A stretch of 64,000 nucleotides of DNA from Pseudomonas sp. GM79 (GTDB lineage: Bacteria > Pseudomonadota > Gammaproteobacteria > Pseudomonadales > Pseudomonadaceae): contig NZ_AKJE01000076.1 in assembly GCF_000282495.1 (NCBI RefSeq), positions 124,001 to 188,000 of the forward strand, written 5' to 3'. Positions 9,183 through 17,559 of this stretch are shown one piece after another (the stretch's first letter is position 1; the number at the start of each line of letters is the position of its first letter). A program made the translations under genes and the position numbers. The notes below the pieces were generated by a model that worked only from the letters and a program-made list of their open reading frames with translations, was not told where the DNA came from and did not search any database.

Positions 9183-9662
9183 ATGAAAAATAACGCTCAA
9201 ACTGTGGACCTATTAATCTCCCACAGTCAAATTCAATTCCGCTCACGGCCTTTCGACGAAACCTCAAGCCAATGGGGCAAGATTAACCTGGAGCAGGGTG
9301 CGGTCCTCCATAGCGACTATGTTGTGTTTGACCCTCTACCCGAAGATGCTTTCGGTGCAAACGTACACCTGAAACTGGAAGACAGCTTCAACCTCGACCC
9401 CAGCGCCCAGCGCTGCATCGTGGTGCCGTTTCGTGTCACGGATCCCAGTCATGTGGAAATTGCATCCGCTGCTGAAAAATTCAAGGTCGAGCTTGATCTA
9501 GAGAAACGCGACTATGCGTTGTACTTCGAGGTTTGCGAGGGTGAAGAGATTTTTTACAAAATCACTCTGGTCCCATCGGACAGCAAAGCACCAGTGAAGT
9601 ACCTGTTGGACGATCCTTGGGGCGGAGAAAAAGACAAGGTACTGGTAGAGGGACTTCGTTAG
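9183..9662 (+). CDS. ComJ-like protein, candidate orphan immunity protein
   Basis: 159 residues. The start VDLLISHSQIQFRSRPFDE, the ending KYLLDDPWGGEKDKVLVEGL and the overall beta-rich layout resemble the ComJ (Nin) family, whose Bacillus member inhibits the nuclease NucA. I make this assignment from pattern memory, so it is tentative. As the third small gene after an Rhs nuclease tip, a nuclease inhibitor would make sense as an immunity protein, perhaps for a different nuclease tip. ATG 9183 has an AAGG ribosome site. A hairpin terminator follows, closing the T6SS block. Confidence 0.65.
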   Translation: MKNNAQTVDLLISHSQIQFRSRPFDETSSQWGKINLEQGAVLHSDYVVFDPLPEDAFGANVHLKLEDSFNLDPSAQRCIVVPFRVTDPSHVEIASAAEKFKVELDLEKRDYALYFEVCEGEEIFYKITLVPSDSKAPVKYLLDDPWGGEKDKVLVEGLR

Positions 9663-9683
9663 AAATTCATCTCTGCGTCCAAC

Positions 9684-9724
9684 AAAAAATGGGCACCCGA
9701 TTCAATCGGTGTGCCCATTTTTCA
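9684..9724. terminator. Bidirectional intrinsic terminator
   Basis: A stem of GGGCAC plus CCGAT pairing with ATCGG plus GTGCCC, flanked by an A run on the left and a T run on the right. It lies between the last candidate immunity gene (+) and hup (-), which converge here, so it can serve both. Confidence 0.85.
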
Positions 9725-9761
9725 ATACGGTTCTCCCCGTTTTTCAGGGAGTTCGCCGCAA

Positions 9762-10037
9762 TTATGGATTAACGCTGTCTTTCAACGACTTGCCTGGCTT
9801 GAACGCAACAGTGTTGCTGGCCTTGATTTTGACTGGCTCACCGGTCTGCGGGTTTTTGCCCGTACGGGCACCGCGATGGCGTTGCAGGAAGGTGCCGAAG
9901 CCCACCAGCGTGACGCTGTCTTTGCGGTGCAGAGCGCCGGTGATTTCTTCGAGAACGGCGTTGAGAACGCGGTTGGCCTGTTCTTTGGTGAGGTCTGCTT
10001 TTTCCGCAATTGCAGCGGCGAGTTCTGGTTTACGCAT
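9762..10037 (-). CDS. hupA: HU-family DNA-binding protein
   Basis: 91 residues, the usual HU size. Begins MRKPELAAAIAEKADLTKEQANRVL (helix-turn-helix dimerisation arm), then DSVTLVGFGTF and the DNA-embracing beta arm RHRGARTGKNPQTGEPVKIKASNTVAFKPGKSLKD with the conserved RxGxNPxTGE and proline. HU is a histone-like dimer that bends DNA in the nucleoid. The ribosome site AAGGGG lies just upstream of the ATG. The neighbouring rubredoxin reductase gene is the usual Pseudomonas neighbour of this hup copy. Pseudomonads have more than one HU gene, so the symbol is by synteny. Confidence 0.93.
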   Translation of the reverse strand: MRKPELAAAIAEKADLTKEQANRVLNAVLEEITGALHRKDSVTLVGFGTFLQRHRGARTGKNPQTGEPVKIKASNTVAFKPGKSLKDSVNP

Positions 10038-10229
10038 TAGTGAAGCCCCTTTGACGGTTTTTTGTTGTTATGTCCGTGCTGTTCTCGTTGGAACAGCGCC
10101 TAAGGCGCCGCAGGTGCTCTACTCTGCGGCAGACGGGAGTGAGGATGGCACGCGCTTTAGAGCGGCGCCAGTCTCCCCGCGACCTTTGTGGGGGCAAAAG
10201 CGGGGTGATTCCGACAGAACGACCGCTAT

Positions 10230-11378
10230 TTACGCCAGCAAGGCGGGAAGCTCTTTGTTCAGGGCGAGTTTTTCCATCACCGCCGCGCCTGTCAGGGCAT
10301 AGCCCAGCAATTTGCCGGCGCTGTCGCGGCATAGCACCTTGATGTCCGCGCCCTGCCCTTCGACCGTCCAGACGCCTTCCGCGCCCCGTGGTGGCGGCGA
10401 AACCACCAATGGGCAGACCGGCGTTTTCACGGTGATCGGCATCGGGCCATAACTCACCGCTGTAGGGTTTCCGGCGAGGGTCTGGGCCAGCGCTCTCGCA
10501 CAACTCATGAGGGGCATGACGTACAACAGATTCAGCCCATCGACCTCGGCGCAGTCGCCCAGGGCGTAAATGTTGGCGTGAGAGGTTTTCAGGTGACGGT
10601 CGACCACCACGCCGCGATTGACCTGCACCCCGGCAGCGGCCGCCAGGTCAATGCGCGGACGCAGACCGATGGCTGAGACCACCACATCGCAAGGGATGAC
10701 CTGGCCGTCGGACAGGTGCGCCTCAAGGCCGTCCGCCACTCGCTGCAAGCGATTGAGCACCGGCCCGAGGTGGAAGCGCGCGCCCAGGCTTTCCAGGCCG
10801 GCCTGGACCGCAGCGGCCGCCGCCGGGTGCAGCAAGGTCGGCATGACCTGTTCGCACGGTGCAACCAGTTGCACCTCGTAACCACCGAGAATCAGGTCGT
10901 TGGCGAATTCGCAGCCGATCAAACCGGCGCCTAGCAGCAATACCCGATGTTTGCCGGCCGCGGCCGTGCGAAAGCGTGCGTAGTCTTCAAGATCGTTGAT
11001 CGGAAAAACGGCGTTAGCGGCATCGCCTTCGATCGGCACCCGCACGGTTTCCGCGCCCCAGGCCAGGATCAGGTCGCGGTAGATCACCGCCTCTTCACCA
11101 ATCCACAGGCGCTTGTGGCCTGGATCGATACCGCTGATGCGCGTATGGGTGCGCACTTCGGCCTTCAATTGTTCGGCCATGGCGCCCGGTTCGGCCATGC
11201 TCAGGCCGTCGGCGTCTTTATTCTTGCCGAAGCCGGTGGAGAGCATCGGCTTGGAGTAGGAGCGTCCGTCATCTGCGGTAATCAGCAGCAGCGGGGTTTC
11301 GCCATCGAGTTTGCGAAACTCCCGGGCCAGGTTGTAGCCAGCCAGCCCAGTGCCGACGATCACGACAGGTGCGTTCAT
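10230..11378 (-). CDS. Rubredoxin-NAD+ reductase
   Basis: 382 residues when started at ATG 11378, which has an AAGGAGC ribosome site; a longer frame upstream has none. A FAD-dependent NAD(P)H oxidoreductase that passes electrons to rubredoxin, used in alkane hydroxylation and oxidative-stress defence. Visible motifs: N-terminal dinucleotide fold VVIVGTGLAGYNLAREFR, second Rossmann fold VLLLGAGLIGCEFANDL with the NADH site, and the FAD-ribityl motif NIYALGDCAEVDG. The rubredoxin gene lies 19 bases upstream on the same strand, so the two are co-transcribed. No sign of truncation. Commonly called alkT or rubB in other species. Confidence 0.92.
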   Translation of the reverse strand: MNAPVVIVGTGLAGYNLAREFRKLDGETPLLLITADDGRSYSKPMLSTGFGKNKDADGLSMAEPGAMAEQLKAEVRTHTRISGIDPGHKRLWIGEEAVIYRDLILAWGAETVRVPIEGDAANAVFPINDLEDYARFRTAAAGKHRVLLLGAGLIGCEFANDLILGGYEVQLVAPCEQVMPTLLHPAAAAAVQAGLESLGARFHLGPVLNRLQRVADGLEAHLSDGQVIPCDVVVSAIGLRPRIDLAAAAGVQVNRGVVVDRHLKTSHANIYALGDCAEVDGLNLLYVMPLMSCARALAQTLAGNPTAVSYGPMPITVKTPVCPLVVSPPPRGAEGVWTVEGQGADIKVLCRDSAGKLLGYALTGAAVMEKLALNKELPALLA

Positions 11379-11397
11379 TCCTTGCTCCTTGCTTGTC

Positions 11398-11565
11398 TTA
11401 GTTGATTTCAATCATTTCGAAATCCATCTTGCCCACGCCGCAATCCGGGCACAGCCAGTCTTCCGGCACGTCCTGCCACGGTGTGCCCGCCGCAATACCG
11501 TCGTCCGGCCAGCCCTCGGCTTCGTTATAGATCAGGCCGCAGACCACACATTGCCACTTTTTCAT
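11398..11565 (-). CDS. Rubredoxin
   Basis: 55 residues. Two CxxC knuckles, CVVCG (residues ~6-10) and CPDCG (~39-43), bind a single iron. GLIYNEAEGWPDDGI and DVPEDWLCPDCGVGK are the typical rubredoxin signature. Start ATG follows TGAGGAAGTACCTGA, a good ribosome site. It is the electron carrier for the reductase 19 bases downstream. As I recall, P. aeruginosa has two rubredoxin genes in tandem here; only one is seen in this window. Confidence 0.95.
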   Translation of the reverse strand: MKKWQCVVCGLIYNEAEGWPDDGIAAGTPWQDVPEDWLCPDCGVGKMDFEMIEIN

Positions 11566-11765
11566 TCAGGTACTTCCTCAGGATTCAGGCTTTTGCCGGC
11601 GCGAACGGTCGATAGGTGGAGCGCTGCCGTCCGGCTCAGGGCGTTTTGTACTGATCGCGCCCGGCAGATGCAAGCCTGTTCGGCGCAACGGCAGGCCGGT
11701 TCAATCAAAAGCGTCGTCTGACATGGTAAGCTCGCCGCCTCATTTGCTGCCAATAATGACTCACT

Positions 11766-12329
11766 GTGCCGCACTCAAAATTCCCCTCCCCGACGCCGCT
11801 CTGGCTCTCTCGAAGCCAACTGACGCCCCTCCCCGACACGTCTACGCTCAATTGGTTGTTCGATGAAGGATCGCTGACCCGGCGCCTGATCCGCTTGTCG
11901 AATGACGGTTTCAGCGTCACGCCGCTGTTCGAAGGCTGGCAATCGCTGCGCGCCGACGAATGTGCAGCGCTGGAGCTGGCCGAAGGCAGTGAAGGCTGGG
12001 TGCGCGAGGTGTATTTGCGCGGCCACGGTGAAGCCTGGGTGTTTGCCCGCAGCGTGGCGGCGCGTAGCGCGCTACAGGGCGACGGGTTGCATATGGATGA
12101 ATTGGGCAGCCGTTCGCTGGGCGAATTGCTGTTTTGTGATCAGGCATTTCAGCGCCGGGCCATTGAGGTTTGTCACTATCCTCAAGCATGGCTACCGATG
12201 GATGCTCAGGCGCCTGAACTGTGGGGCCGGCGCTCGCGTTTCGATCGCGGCGCCTTGAGCGTGCTGGTGGCCGAGATCTTCCTGCCGACCTTGTGGAGCG
12301 CCGCCCGCGCCCATCCGGAGAATTGCTGA
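11766..12329 (+). CDS. ubiC: Chorismate lyase UbiC
   Basis: 187 residues. Cleaves pyruvate from chorismate to give 4-hydroxybenzoate, the first committed step of ubiquinone synthesis, in the cytoplasm. Characteristic segments: LTRRLIRL, WVREVYLRGHGEAWVFARSV (active-site arginine and neighbours), LGELLF, and WGRRSRF near the end. The start is GTG at 11766; an ATG at 11755 is in another frame. The stop TGA overlaps the ubiA ATG by one base (TGATG), so translation is coupled. The ~200 bases between rubredoxin and this gene must hold divergent promoters; no clear operator was seen there. Confidence 0.93.
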   Translation: MPHSKFPSPTPLWLSRSQLTPLPDTSTLNWLFDEGSLTRRLIRLSNDGFSVTPLFEGWQSLRADECAALELAEGSEGWVREVYLRGHGEAWVFARSVAARSALQGDGLHMDELGSRSLGELLFCDQAFQRRAIEVCHYPQAWLPMDAQAPELWGRRSRFDRGALSVLVAEIFLPTLWSAARAHPENC

Positions 12330-13219
12330 TGTACCAGAGCCTGCTCAAGTCCCTGAACCGCTTGAACCCACGGGCCTGGGATTTCATTCAGCTGACCCGC
12401 ATGGACAAGCCGATCGGCATTTATCTGCTGCTGTGGCCAACGCTGTGGGCACTCTGGATTGCCGGTGAAGGTTCGCCTTCATTGGCCAATATCGTGATTT
12501 TCGTGCTCGGCGTGGTACTGACCCGTGCCGGCGGTTGTGTGATCAACGATTGGGCGGACCGTAAGGTCGATGGCCACGTGAAACGCACCGAACAGCGGCC
12601 ACTGGTGAGCGGCAAGATCAGCTCGAAAGAAGCCCTGGTGTTCTTCGCGGTCCTGATGGGCGTGAGTTTCTTGCTGGTGCTGTGTACTAACGCGAAGACC
12701 GTGTGGCTGTCGCTGGGCGGCTTGGCTCTGGCATTCAGTTATCCATTTATGAAGCGCTACACCTACTACCCGCAAGTGGTGCTGGGCGCGGCGTTTTCCT
12801 GGGGCATGCCGATGGCGTTCACCGCCGAAACCGGTGAACTGCCGGCAGCGGCCTGGTTGTTGTGGATCGCCAACCTGTTGTGGACCGTGGGCTACGACAC
12901 CTATTACGCCATGACCGACCGCGACGACGATCTGAAGATCGGGGTGAAATCCACGGCGATTCTGTTTGGCGACGCCGACAGGGCGATCATTCTGACCCTG
13001 CAGGGCTTGGCGTTGGGGTGTTTGCTGCTGGCGGGTTCGAAATTCCATCTTGGTGGCTGGTTCCACCTTGGATTGCTGGCGGCGGCGGGTTGTTTTGCGT
13101 GGGAGTTCTGGTACACCCGCAGCAAGGACCGGATGCGCTGCTTCCAGGCGTTTTTGCACAATCACTGGGCGGGGTTGGCGATTTTCGTGGGGATTGTGCT
13201 GGATTACGCGTTGCGCTGA
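12329..13219 (+). CDS. ubiA: 4-hydroxybenzoate octaprenyltransferase UbiA
   Basis: 296 residues, integral inner-membrane protein with about nine hydrophobic segments. Attaches the polyprenyl tail to 4-hydroxybenzoate in ubiquinone synthesis. The two Asp-rich motifs of UbiA prenyltransferases are clear: NDWADRKVD (residues ~72-80) and the DTYYAMTDRDDDLKIG segment (~190-205). The start ATG overlaps the ubiC stop; a longer upstream open frame is only the ubiC gene read in another frame. Half of a REP-like sequence follows the stop. Confidence 0.95.
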   Translation: MYQSLLKSLNRLNPRAWDFIQLTRMDKPIGIYLLLWPTLWALWIAGEGSPSLANIVIFVLGVVLTRAGGCVINDWADRKVDGHVKRTEQRPLVSGKISSKEALVFFAVLMGVSFLLVLCTNAKTVWLSLGGLALAFSYPFMKRYTYYPQVVLGAAFSWGMPMAFTAETGELPAAAWLLWIANLLWTVGYDTYYAMTDRDDDLKIGVKSTAILFGDADRAIILTLQGLALGCLLLAGSKFHLGGWFHLGLLAAAGCFAWEFWYTRSKDRMRCFQAFLHNHWAGLAIFVGIVLDYALR

Positions 13220-13231
13220 AGCGACTGACGC

Positions 13232-13262
13232 CTTCGCGGGCAAGCCTCGCTCCTACAGGAAC
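13232..13262. repeat. Single REP half-element (variant)
   Basis: One copy of a variant REP (CGCGGGCAAGCC followed by TCGCTCCTACAGG) just after ubiA. No inverted partner is nearby. Confidence 0.6.
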
Positions 13263-13285
13263 GAGGCTGTGGTTCCTGAACTTGC

Positions 13286-13678
13286 TTACTTCTTAGGTCC
13301 GGTGTTAGTGATGACGTGCCAGACATCTTTCATGCCGTCACCCTTCATTTCTCCAGGTTTTTCGTCCTTCATAAACGTATATAGCGGCTTACCGTCATAA
13401 GCCCATTGCATTGTGCCATCATCCCGTTTGATGGTCGTCCATTTGCCTTCGGCCTTAGCGCCCGCCGGAGCCATCATCGGTGGCCAGTTCTTGGCACAAT
13501 CATCGTTACACATCGACTTGCCGCCGGCGTCCTTGTCGAACGTGTAAACGGTCATACCCTTATGGTCGACCATCATGTTGCCTTTCATCATCGCCGGTTC
13601 GGCGGCGAAAGCCATCGTCGGCAAAATCAAGGCAGCGGCCAACAACAGGGTTTTGAAGGAAAAAGTGTTCGTTGTCAT
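13286..13678 (-). CDS. Secreted Yx(F/W/Y)xxD repeat protein (COG4315-like)
   Basis: 130 residues. A clean signal peptide (KTLLLAAALILPTMAFA, cleavage after AFA) sends it to the periplasm. It then shows two copies of the short secreted repeat: MTVYTFDKD with CNDDCAKNWPP, and KPLYTFMKDEKPG with WHVI. This is the COG4315 pattern of small envelope proteins of unknown function. The two cysteines of CNDDC probably form a disulfide. The many Met residues of the mature N-terminus (EPAMMKGNMM) could suggest metal contact, but that is speculation. Transcribed alone, towards ubiA. Confidence 0.8.
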   Translation of the reverse strand: MTTNTFSFKTLLLAAALILPTMAFAAEPAMMKGNMMVDHKGMTVYTFDKDAGGKSMCNDDCAKNWPPMMAPAGAKAEGKWTTIKRDDGTMQWAYDGKPLYTFMKDEKPGEMKGDGMKDVWHVITNTGPKK

Positions 13679-13759
13679 TGAAACCTTCCTCTTGTGGTTG
13701 TCAGGATTCGGACTTAGAGCTTAGTTCAGGATCACGCCAATCGCAGGACGGCTAAAATA

Positions 13760-13777
13760 CTGTCACACGACTGCAAT
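13760..13777 (+). promoter_or_regulatory. Pho box of phoB
   Basis: CTGTCAC-ACGA-CTGCAAT matches the PhoB-binding consensus of two CTGTCAT-like heptamers 4 bases apart. It lies 53 bases before phoB, as expected for autoregulation of the phosphate regulon. Confidence 0.8.
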
Positions 13778-13830
13778 AATTCCGTTATCTAATGCGGCGC
13801 AAGACAGTTAAATGACAAGAGGATTAACGC

Positions 13831-14520
13831 ATGGTTGGCAGGAGCATTCTGATCGTCGACGACGAAGCGCCCATTCGCGAAATGATCGCCGTTGCGTTGG
13901 AAATGGCCGGCTATGACTGCCTGGAGGCAGAGAACTCGCAACAGGCCCATGCCATTATCGTCGACCGCAAACCGGACCTGATCCTGCTCGACTGGATGCT
14001 GCCCGGCACCTCCGGCATCGAACTGGCCCGCCGCCTCAAGCGCGATGAGCTGACCGGGGATATCCCGATCATCATGCTCACCGCCAAGGGCGAAGAGGAC
14101 AACAAGATCCAGGGCCTGGAAGTCGGCGCTGATGACTACATCACCAAACCGTTTTCCCCGCGAGAGCTGGTGGCGCGCCTGAAAGCCGTGCTGCGCCGCG
14201 CCGGTCCGACCGATGGCGAAGCACCGATCGAAGTCGGCGGCCTGCTCTTGGACCCGATCAGCCACCGCGTGACCATCGACGGCAAACCCGCCGAGATGGG
14301 CCCGACCGAGTACCGTTTGCTGCAATTTTTCATGACCCACCAGGAACGTGCCTACACCCGCGGGCAGTTGCTGGATCAGGTCTGGGGCGGCAATGTCTAT
14401 GTCGAAGAGCGCACCGTCGATGTGCACATCCGTCGCCTGCGCAAAGCCCTCGGCGATGCCTATGAAAATCTGGTACAAACCGTGCGCGGCACCGGCTACC
14501 GGTTTTCCACCAAGGCATAG
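13831..14520 (+). CDS. phoB: Phosphate regulon response regulator PhoB
   Basis: 229 residues, OmpR-type regulator. Receiver domain 1-125: SILIVDDEAPIREM with the acidic pair, phosphoacceptor Asp in LILLDWMLPGTSG (~54), MLTAKGEE (Thr) and DDYITKPFSPREL (Lys). DNA-binding winged helix 130-229: LTPTEYRLLQFF-like GPTEYRLLQFFMTH, VYVEERTVDVHIRRLRKAL and VRGTGYRF. When phosphorylated by PhoR it binds Pho boxes and induces phosphate-uptake genes. A Pho box lies upstream, and phoR follows after a 108-base gap occupied by a repeat. Confidence 0.97.
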   Translation: MVGRSILIVDDEAPIREMIAVALEMAGYDCLEAENSQQAHAIIVDRKPDLILLDWMLPGTSGIELARRLKRDELTGDIPIIMLTAKGEEDNKIQGLEVGADDYITKPFSPRELVARLKAVLRRAGPTDGEAPIEVGGLLLDPISHRVTIDGKPAEMGPTEYRLLQFFMTHQERAYTRGQLLDQVWGGNVYVEERTVDVHIRRLRKALGDAYENLVQTVRGTGYRFSTKA

Positions 14521-14521
14521 A

Positions 14522-14617
14522 AGCAGCGGCAAGCTTCAAGCTATAAGCGGCAAGCAAAAGCGCAGCCGAGCCCGTCACTCTTACTTGAAGCTTGCAGCTT
14601 GAAACTTGAAGCTGCGT
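14522..14617. repeat. Inverted repeat of the CAAGCTTCAAGCTGCAAG family
   Basis: Runs of short units such as GCAAGCTTCAAG on the left face CTTGAAGCTTGC and relatives on the right, so the whole gap can fold into a hairpin. It splits phoB from phoR. A second copy lies between phoU and pstB (20577-20672). Confidence 0.8.
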
Positions 14618-14628
14618 TAGGACGCTCC

Positions 14629-15951
14629 GTGAACCAAAACTGGCATGGCACCCTGATTCGCCACATGCTGTTGCTGGTCACCGCCTGCCTGGTGATCGGC
14701 CTGATTTCCGGCTACTACGGCTGGAGCCTCGCCGTGGGCCTGGGCCTTTACCTGGCGTGGACCCTCAAGCAACTGCTGCGTTTGCACGAATGGCTACGCC
14801 TGCACAAACCCGATGAAGCACCGCCCGATGGCTATGGCCTGTGGGGCGAAGTGTTCGACAGCATTTACCACCTGCAACGCCGCGACCAACGAGTGCGCGG
14901 GCGCTTGCAAGCGGTGATCGACCGGGTCCAGGAATCCACCGCTGCGCTGAAAGACGCGGTAATCATGCTCGACAGCGACGGCAACCTGGAATGGTGGAAC
15001 CGCGCCGCCGAAACCTTGCTTGGCCTCAAAACCCCCCAGGACAGCGGTCAGCCCGTGACCAACCTGGTGCGCCATCCGCGCTTCAAAGAATACTTCGAGC
15101 AGGACAGCTACGCCGAGCCGCTGGAAATCCCTTCGCCGATCAATGATCGCCTGCGTATTCAGCTGTACATCACTCGCTACGGCAACAACGAACACTTGAT
15201 GCTGGTACGCGACGTGACGCGTATCCATCAGCTGGAGCAGATGCGCAAAGACTTCATCGCCAACGTGTCCCATGAGCTGCGCACACCGCTGACGGTGATC
15301 TGCGGCTACCTGGAAACCCTGCTCGACAACGTCGAGGAAGTGAACCCGCGCTGGACCCGCGCCCTGCAGCAGATGCAGCAGCAAGGCGGACGCATGCAGA
15401 CCTTGCTTAACGATTTGCTGCTGCTGGCCAAACTGGAAGCCACCGATTACCCGTCGGACAATCAACCGGTGTCCATCGACAGCCTGCTGCAATCGATCAA
15501 GGGCGACGCTCAGCAACTGTCCGGTCAACGTAATCAGCACATCACCCTGGAAGCCGATCCGACGATTCTGCTCAAGGGTAGCGAAGCGGAATTGCGTAGC
15601 GCGTTCTCCAACCTGGTGTTCAACGCAGTGAAGTACACACCGGCCGAGGGCAATATCCGCATTCGCTGGTGGGGTGACGATCAAGGCGCACACCTGAGCG
15701 TGCAGGATTCGGGGATCGGCATCGACAGCAAACACTTGCCGCGCCTGACTGAACGCTTCTATCGCGTCGATTCCAGCCGCAACTCCAACACCGGCGGCAC
15801 CGGGCTGGGGCTGGCCATCGTCAAACATGTGTTGCTGCGCCACCGGGCACGTATGGAAATCAGCAGTGTGCCGGGCCACGGCAGCACGTTTACTTGCCAT
15901 TTTGCGCCAGCCCAAGTGACAAAATCCCGCGTCATCAGTGCCGCCGATTGA
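14629..15951 (+). CDS. phoR: Phosphate regulon sensor kinase PhoR
   Basis: 440 residues from GTG 14629, chosen because TTAGGA lies 8 bases before it; an earlier in-frame ATG falls inside the repeat. Two N-terminal membrane helices (LIRHMLLLVTACLVIGLISG and the following segment to ~50) anchor it in the inner membrane. A PAS domain follows (~95-190, AVIMLDSDGNLEWWNRAAETLLGL). The HisKA H-box is FIANVSHELRTPLTVI (His ~214). The ATP-binding domain has NLVFNAVKYTP, DSGIGID and GGTGLGLAIVKH. It phosphorylates PhoB when phosphate is low and is held inactive by PhoU and the Pst transporter, both encoded nearby. Confidence 0.96.
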   Translation: MNQNWHGTLIRHMLLLVTACLVIGLISGYYGWSLAVGLGLYLAWTLKQLLRLHEWLRLHKPDEAPPDGYGLWGEVFDSIYHLQRRDQRVRGRLQAVIDRVQESTAALKDAVIMLDSDGNLEWWNRAAETLLGLKTPQDSGQPVTNLVRHPRFKEYFEQDSYAEPLEIPSPINDRLRIQLYITRYGNNEHLMLVRDVTRIHQLEQMRKDFIANVSHELRTPLTVICGYLETLLDNVEEVNPRWTRALQQMQQQGGRMQTLLNDLLLLAKLEATDYPSDNQPVSIDSLLQSIKGDAQQLSGQRNQHITLEADPTILLKGSEAELRSAFSNLVFNAVKYTPAEGNIRIRWWGDDQGAHLSVQDSGIGIDSKHLPRLTERFYRVDSSRNSNTGGTGLGLAIVKHVLLRHRARMEISSVPGHGSTFTCHFAPAQVTKSRVISAAD

Positions 15952-15985
15952 TACCGGCCAGCACCCGCCACTAGGCAATTACCCG

Positions 15986-16037
15986 GTCAGCCGCTACATT
16001 GGCTGACTTGTGCCTGCCCTTCAGGCGCACTTTTTTC
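15986..16037 (+). terminator. Probable terminator after phoR (two hairpins)
   Basis: GTCAGCC pairs with GGCTGAC (15986-16007). A second stem GTGC-CTG/CAG-GCAC, with a bulge, ends at 16030 and is followed by six T. Confidence 0.6.
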
Positions 16038-16074
16038 TTTCCTTTCGAATACACGGAACCCGCAAAACTCCATC

Positions 16075-17415
16075 ATGGACCCTTCCCCTGGCTTGACCCT
16101 CGCAACAATATTCGCCGATTTCGGCATGATTCTTTTTGCTCTGATCCTGGTTTTGCTCAACGGCTTTTTCGTTGCGGCAGAGTTTGCCATGGTCAAATTG
16201 CGCTCGACCCGGGTCGAAGCCATCGCTGATAAAAACGGCTGGCGCGGACACATCCTGCGTACCGTGCACAGTCAGCTCGATGCTTATCTCTCGGCCTGCC
16301 AATTGGGTATCACCCTCGCCTCGCTGGGTCTGGGCTGGGTCGGCGAACCCGCGTTCGCGCACCTTCTGGCACCCGTGCTGAGTGCCGTGGGCGTGGATTC
16401 CGCTGAGGTGGTGAAGGCAGTTTCGTTCTTCACGGCGTTCTTCATCATTTCGTACCTGCACATCGTGGTCGGCGAACTGGCCCCGAAATCCTGGGCCATC
16501 CGCAAACCCGAGCTGCTGTCGCTCTGGACAGCAGTGCCGCTGTACCTGTTCTACTGGGCCATGTACCCGGCCATCTACCTGCTCAACGCCAGCGCCAACC
16601 AAATCCTGCGCATTGCCGGGCAAGGTGAACCCGGCCCGCATCACGAGCACCATTACAGCCGTGAAGAATTGAAACTGATCCTGCATTCCAGCCGTGGCCA
16701 GGACCCGAGCGACCAAGGCATGCGCGTGTTGGCCTCGGCGGTGGAAATGGGCGAGCTGGAAGTGGTCGACTGGGCCAACTCCCGGGAAGACCTGGTCACG
16801 CTGGAGTTCAACGCGCCGCTCAAGGAAATTCTGGCGATGTTCCGTCGCCACAAGTTCAGCCGCTACCCGGTGTATGACAGCGAGCGCCAGGAGTTCGTCG
16901 GCCTGCTGCACATCAAGGATTTGCTGCTGGAACTGGCCGCACTGGATCACATTCCCGAGTCGTTCAACCTCGCCGAACTGACCCGGCCGCTGGAGCGCGT
17001 GTCACGCCACATGCCGCTGTCGCAGTTGCTGGAACAATTCCGCAAGGGCGGTTCGCATTTCGCTCTGGTCGAGGAAGCCGACGGTAACATCATCGGCTAC
17101 CTGACCATGGAAGACGTGCTGGAAGTGCTGGTGGGCGACATTCAGGACGAACACCGCAAGGCCGAACGCGGGATCCTCGCGTATCAGCCAGGCAAGCTGC
17201 TGGTGCGGGGCGATACGCCGCTGTTCAAGGTGGAACGCCTGCTGGGCATCGATCTGGACCACATCGAAGCGGAAACCCTCGCCGGGCTGGTCTACGAAAC
17301 CCTGAAACGGGTGCCGGAAGAGGAAGAAGTGCTGGAGGTCGAAGGTTTGCGGATCATCATCAAGAAGATGAAAGGGCCGAAGATCATTTTGGCGAAGGTG
17401 TTGATGCTGGACTAA
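16075..17415 (+). CDS. CNNM/CorC-type membrane protein (DUF21-CBS-CorC_HlyC)
   Basis: 446 residues. The N-terminal DUF21 membrane domain (1-~190) has four hydrophobic segments: the first reads ILFALILVLLNGFFVAAEFAMVKLR, with AEFA and the following SQLDAYLSACQLGITLASLGLGW stretch conserved in the family. Two CBS domains follow (~210-335; FSRYPVYDSERQEFVGLLHIKDLL and GYLTMEDVLEVLVGDIQDE). A C-terminal transporter-associated CorC_HlyC domain (~345-435) completes it. Members are linked to magnesium or cobalt homeostasis; they are often mis-named hemolysins. The substrate is not known here. It stands alone between phoR and the M23 gene, which converges on it. Confidence 0.88.
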   Translation: MDPSPGLTLATIFADFGMILFALILVLLNGFFVAAEFAMVKLRSTRVEAIADKNGWRGHILRTVHSQLDAYLSACQLGITLASLGLGWVGEPAFAHLLAPVLSAVGVDSAEVVKAVSFFTAFFIISYLHIVVGELAPKSWAIRKPELLSLWTAVPLYLFYWAMYPAIYLLNASANQILRIAGQGEPGPHHEHHYSREELKLILHSSRGQDPSDQGMRVLASAVEMGELEVVDWANSREDLVTLEFNAPLKEILAMFRRHKFSRYPVYDSERQEFVGLLHIKDLLLELAALDHIPESFNLAELTRPLERVSRHMPLSQLLEQFRKGGSHFALVEEADGNIIGYLTMEDVLEVLVGDIQDEHRKAERGILAYQPGKLLVRGDTPLFKVERLLGIDLDHIEAETLAGLVYETLKRVPEEEEVLEVEGLRIIIKKMKGPKIILAKVLMLD

Positions 17416-17444
17416 GCGATCCCTGACCGGATCCGTGTTGATCC

Positions 17445-17540
17445 CTTCGCGAGCAAGCCCGCTCCCACACTTGTTATGTGTCGATCACATAAATCGGGTT
17501 CGACGCCGATCAAATGTGGGAGCGGGCTTGCTCGCGAATG
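17445..17540. repeat. REP doublet (tail-to-tail)
   Basis: CTTCGCGAGCAAGCCCGCTC at the left and its inverted copy at the right, in the gap between the convergent CNNM-type gene and M23 gene. It probably acts as transcript end for both. Confidence 0.88.
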
Positions 17541-17559
17541 CGTCAGACCAGACAACCCA

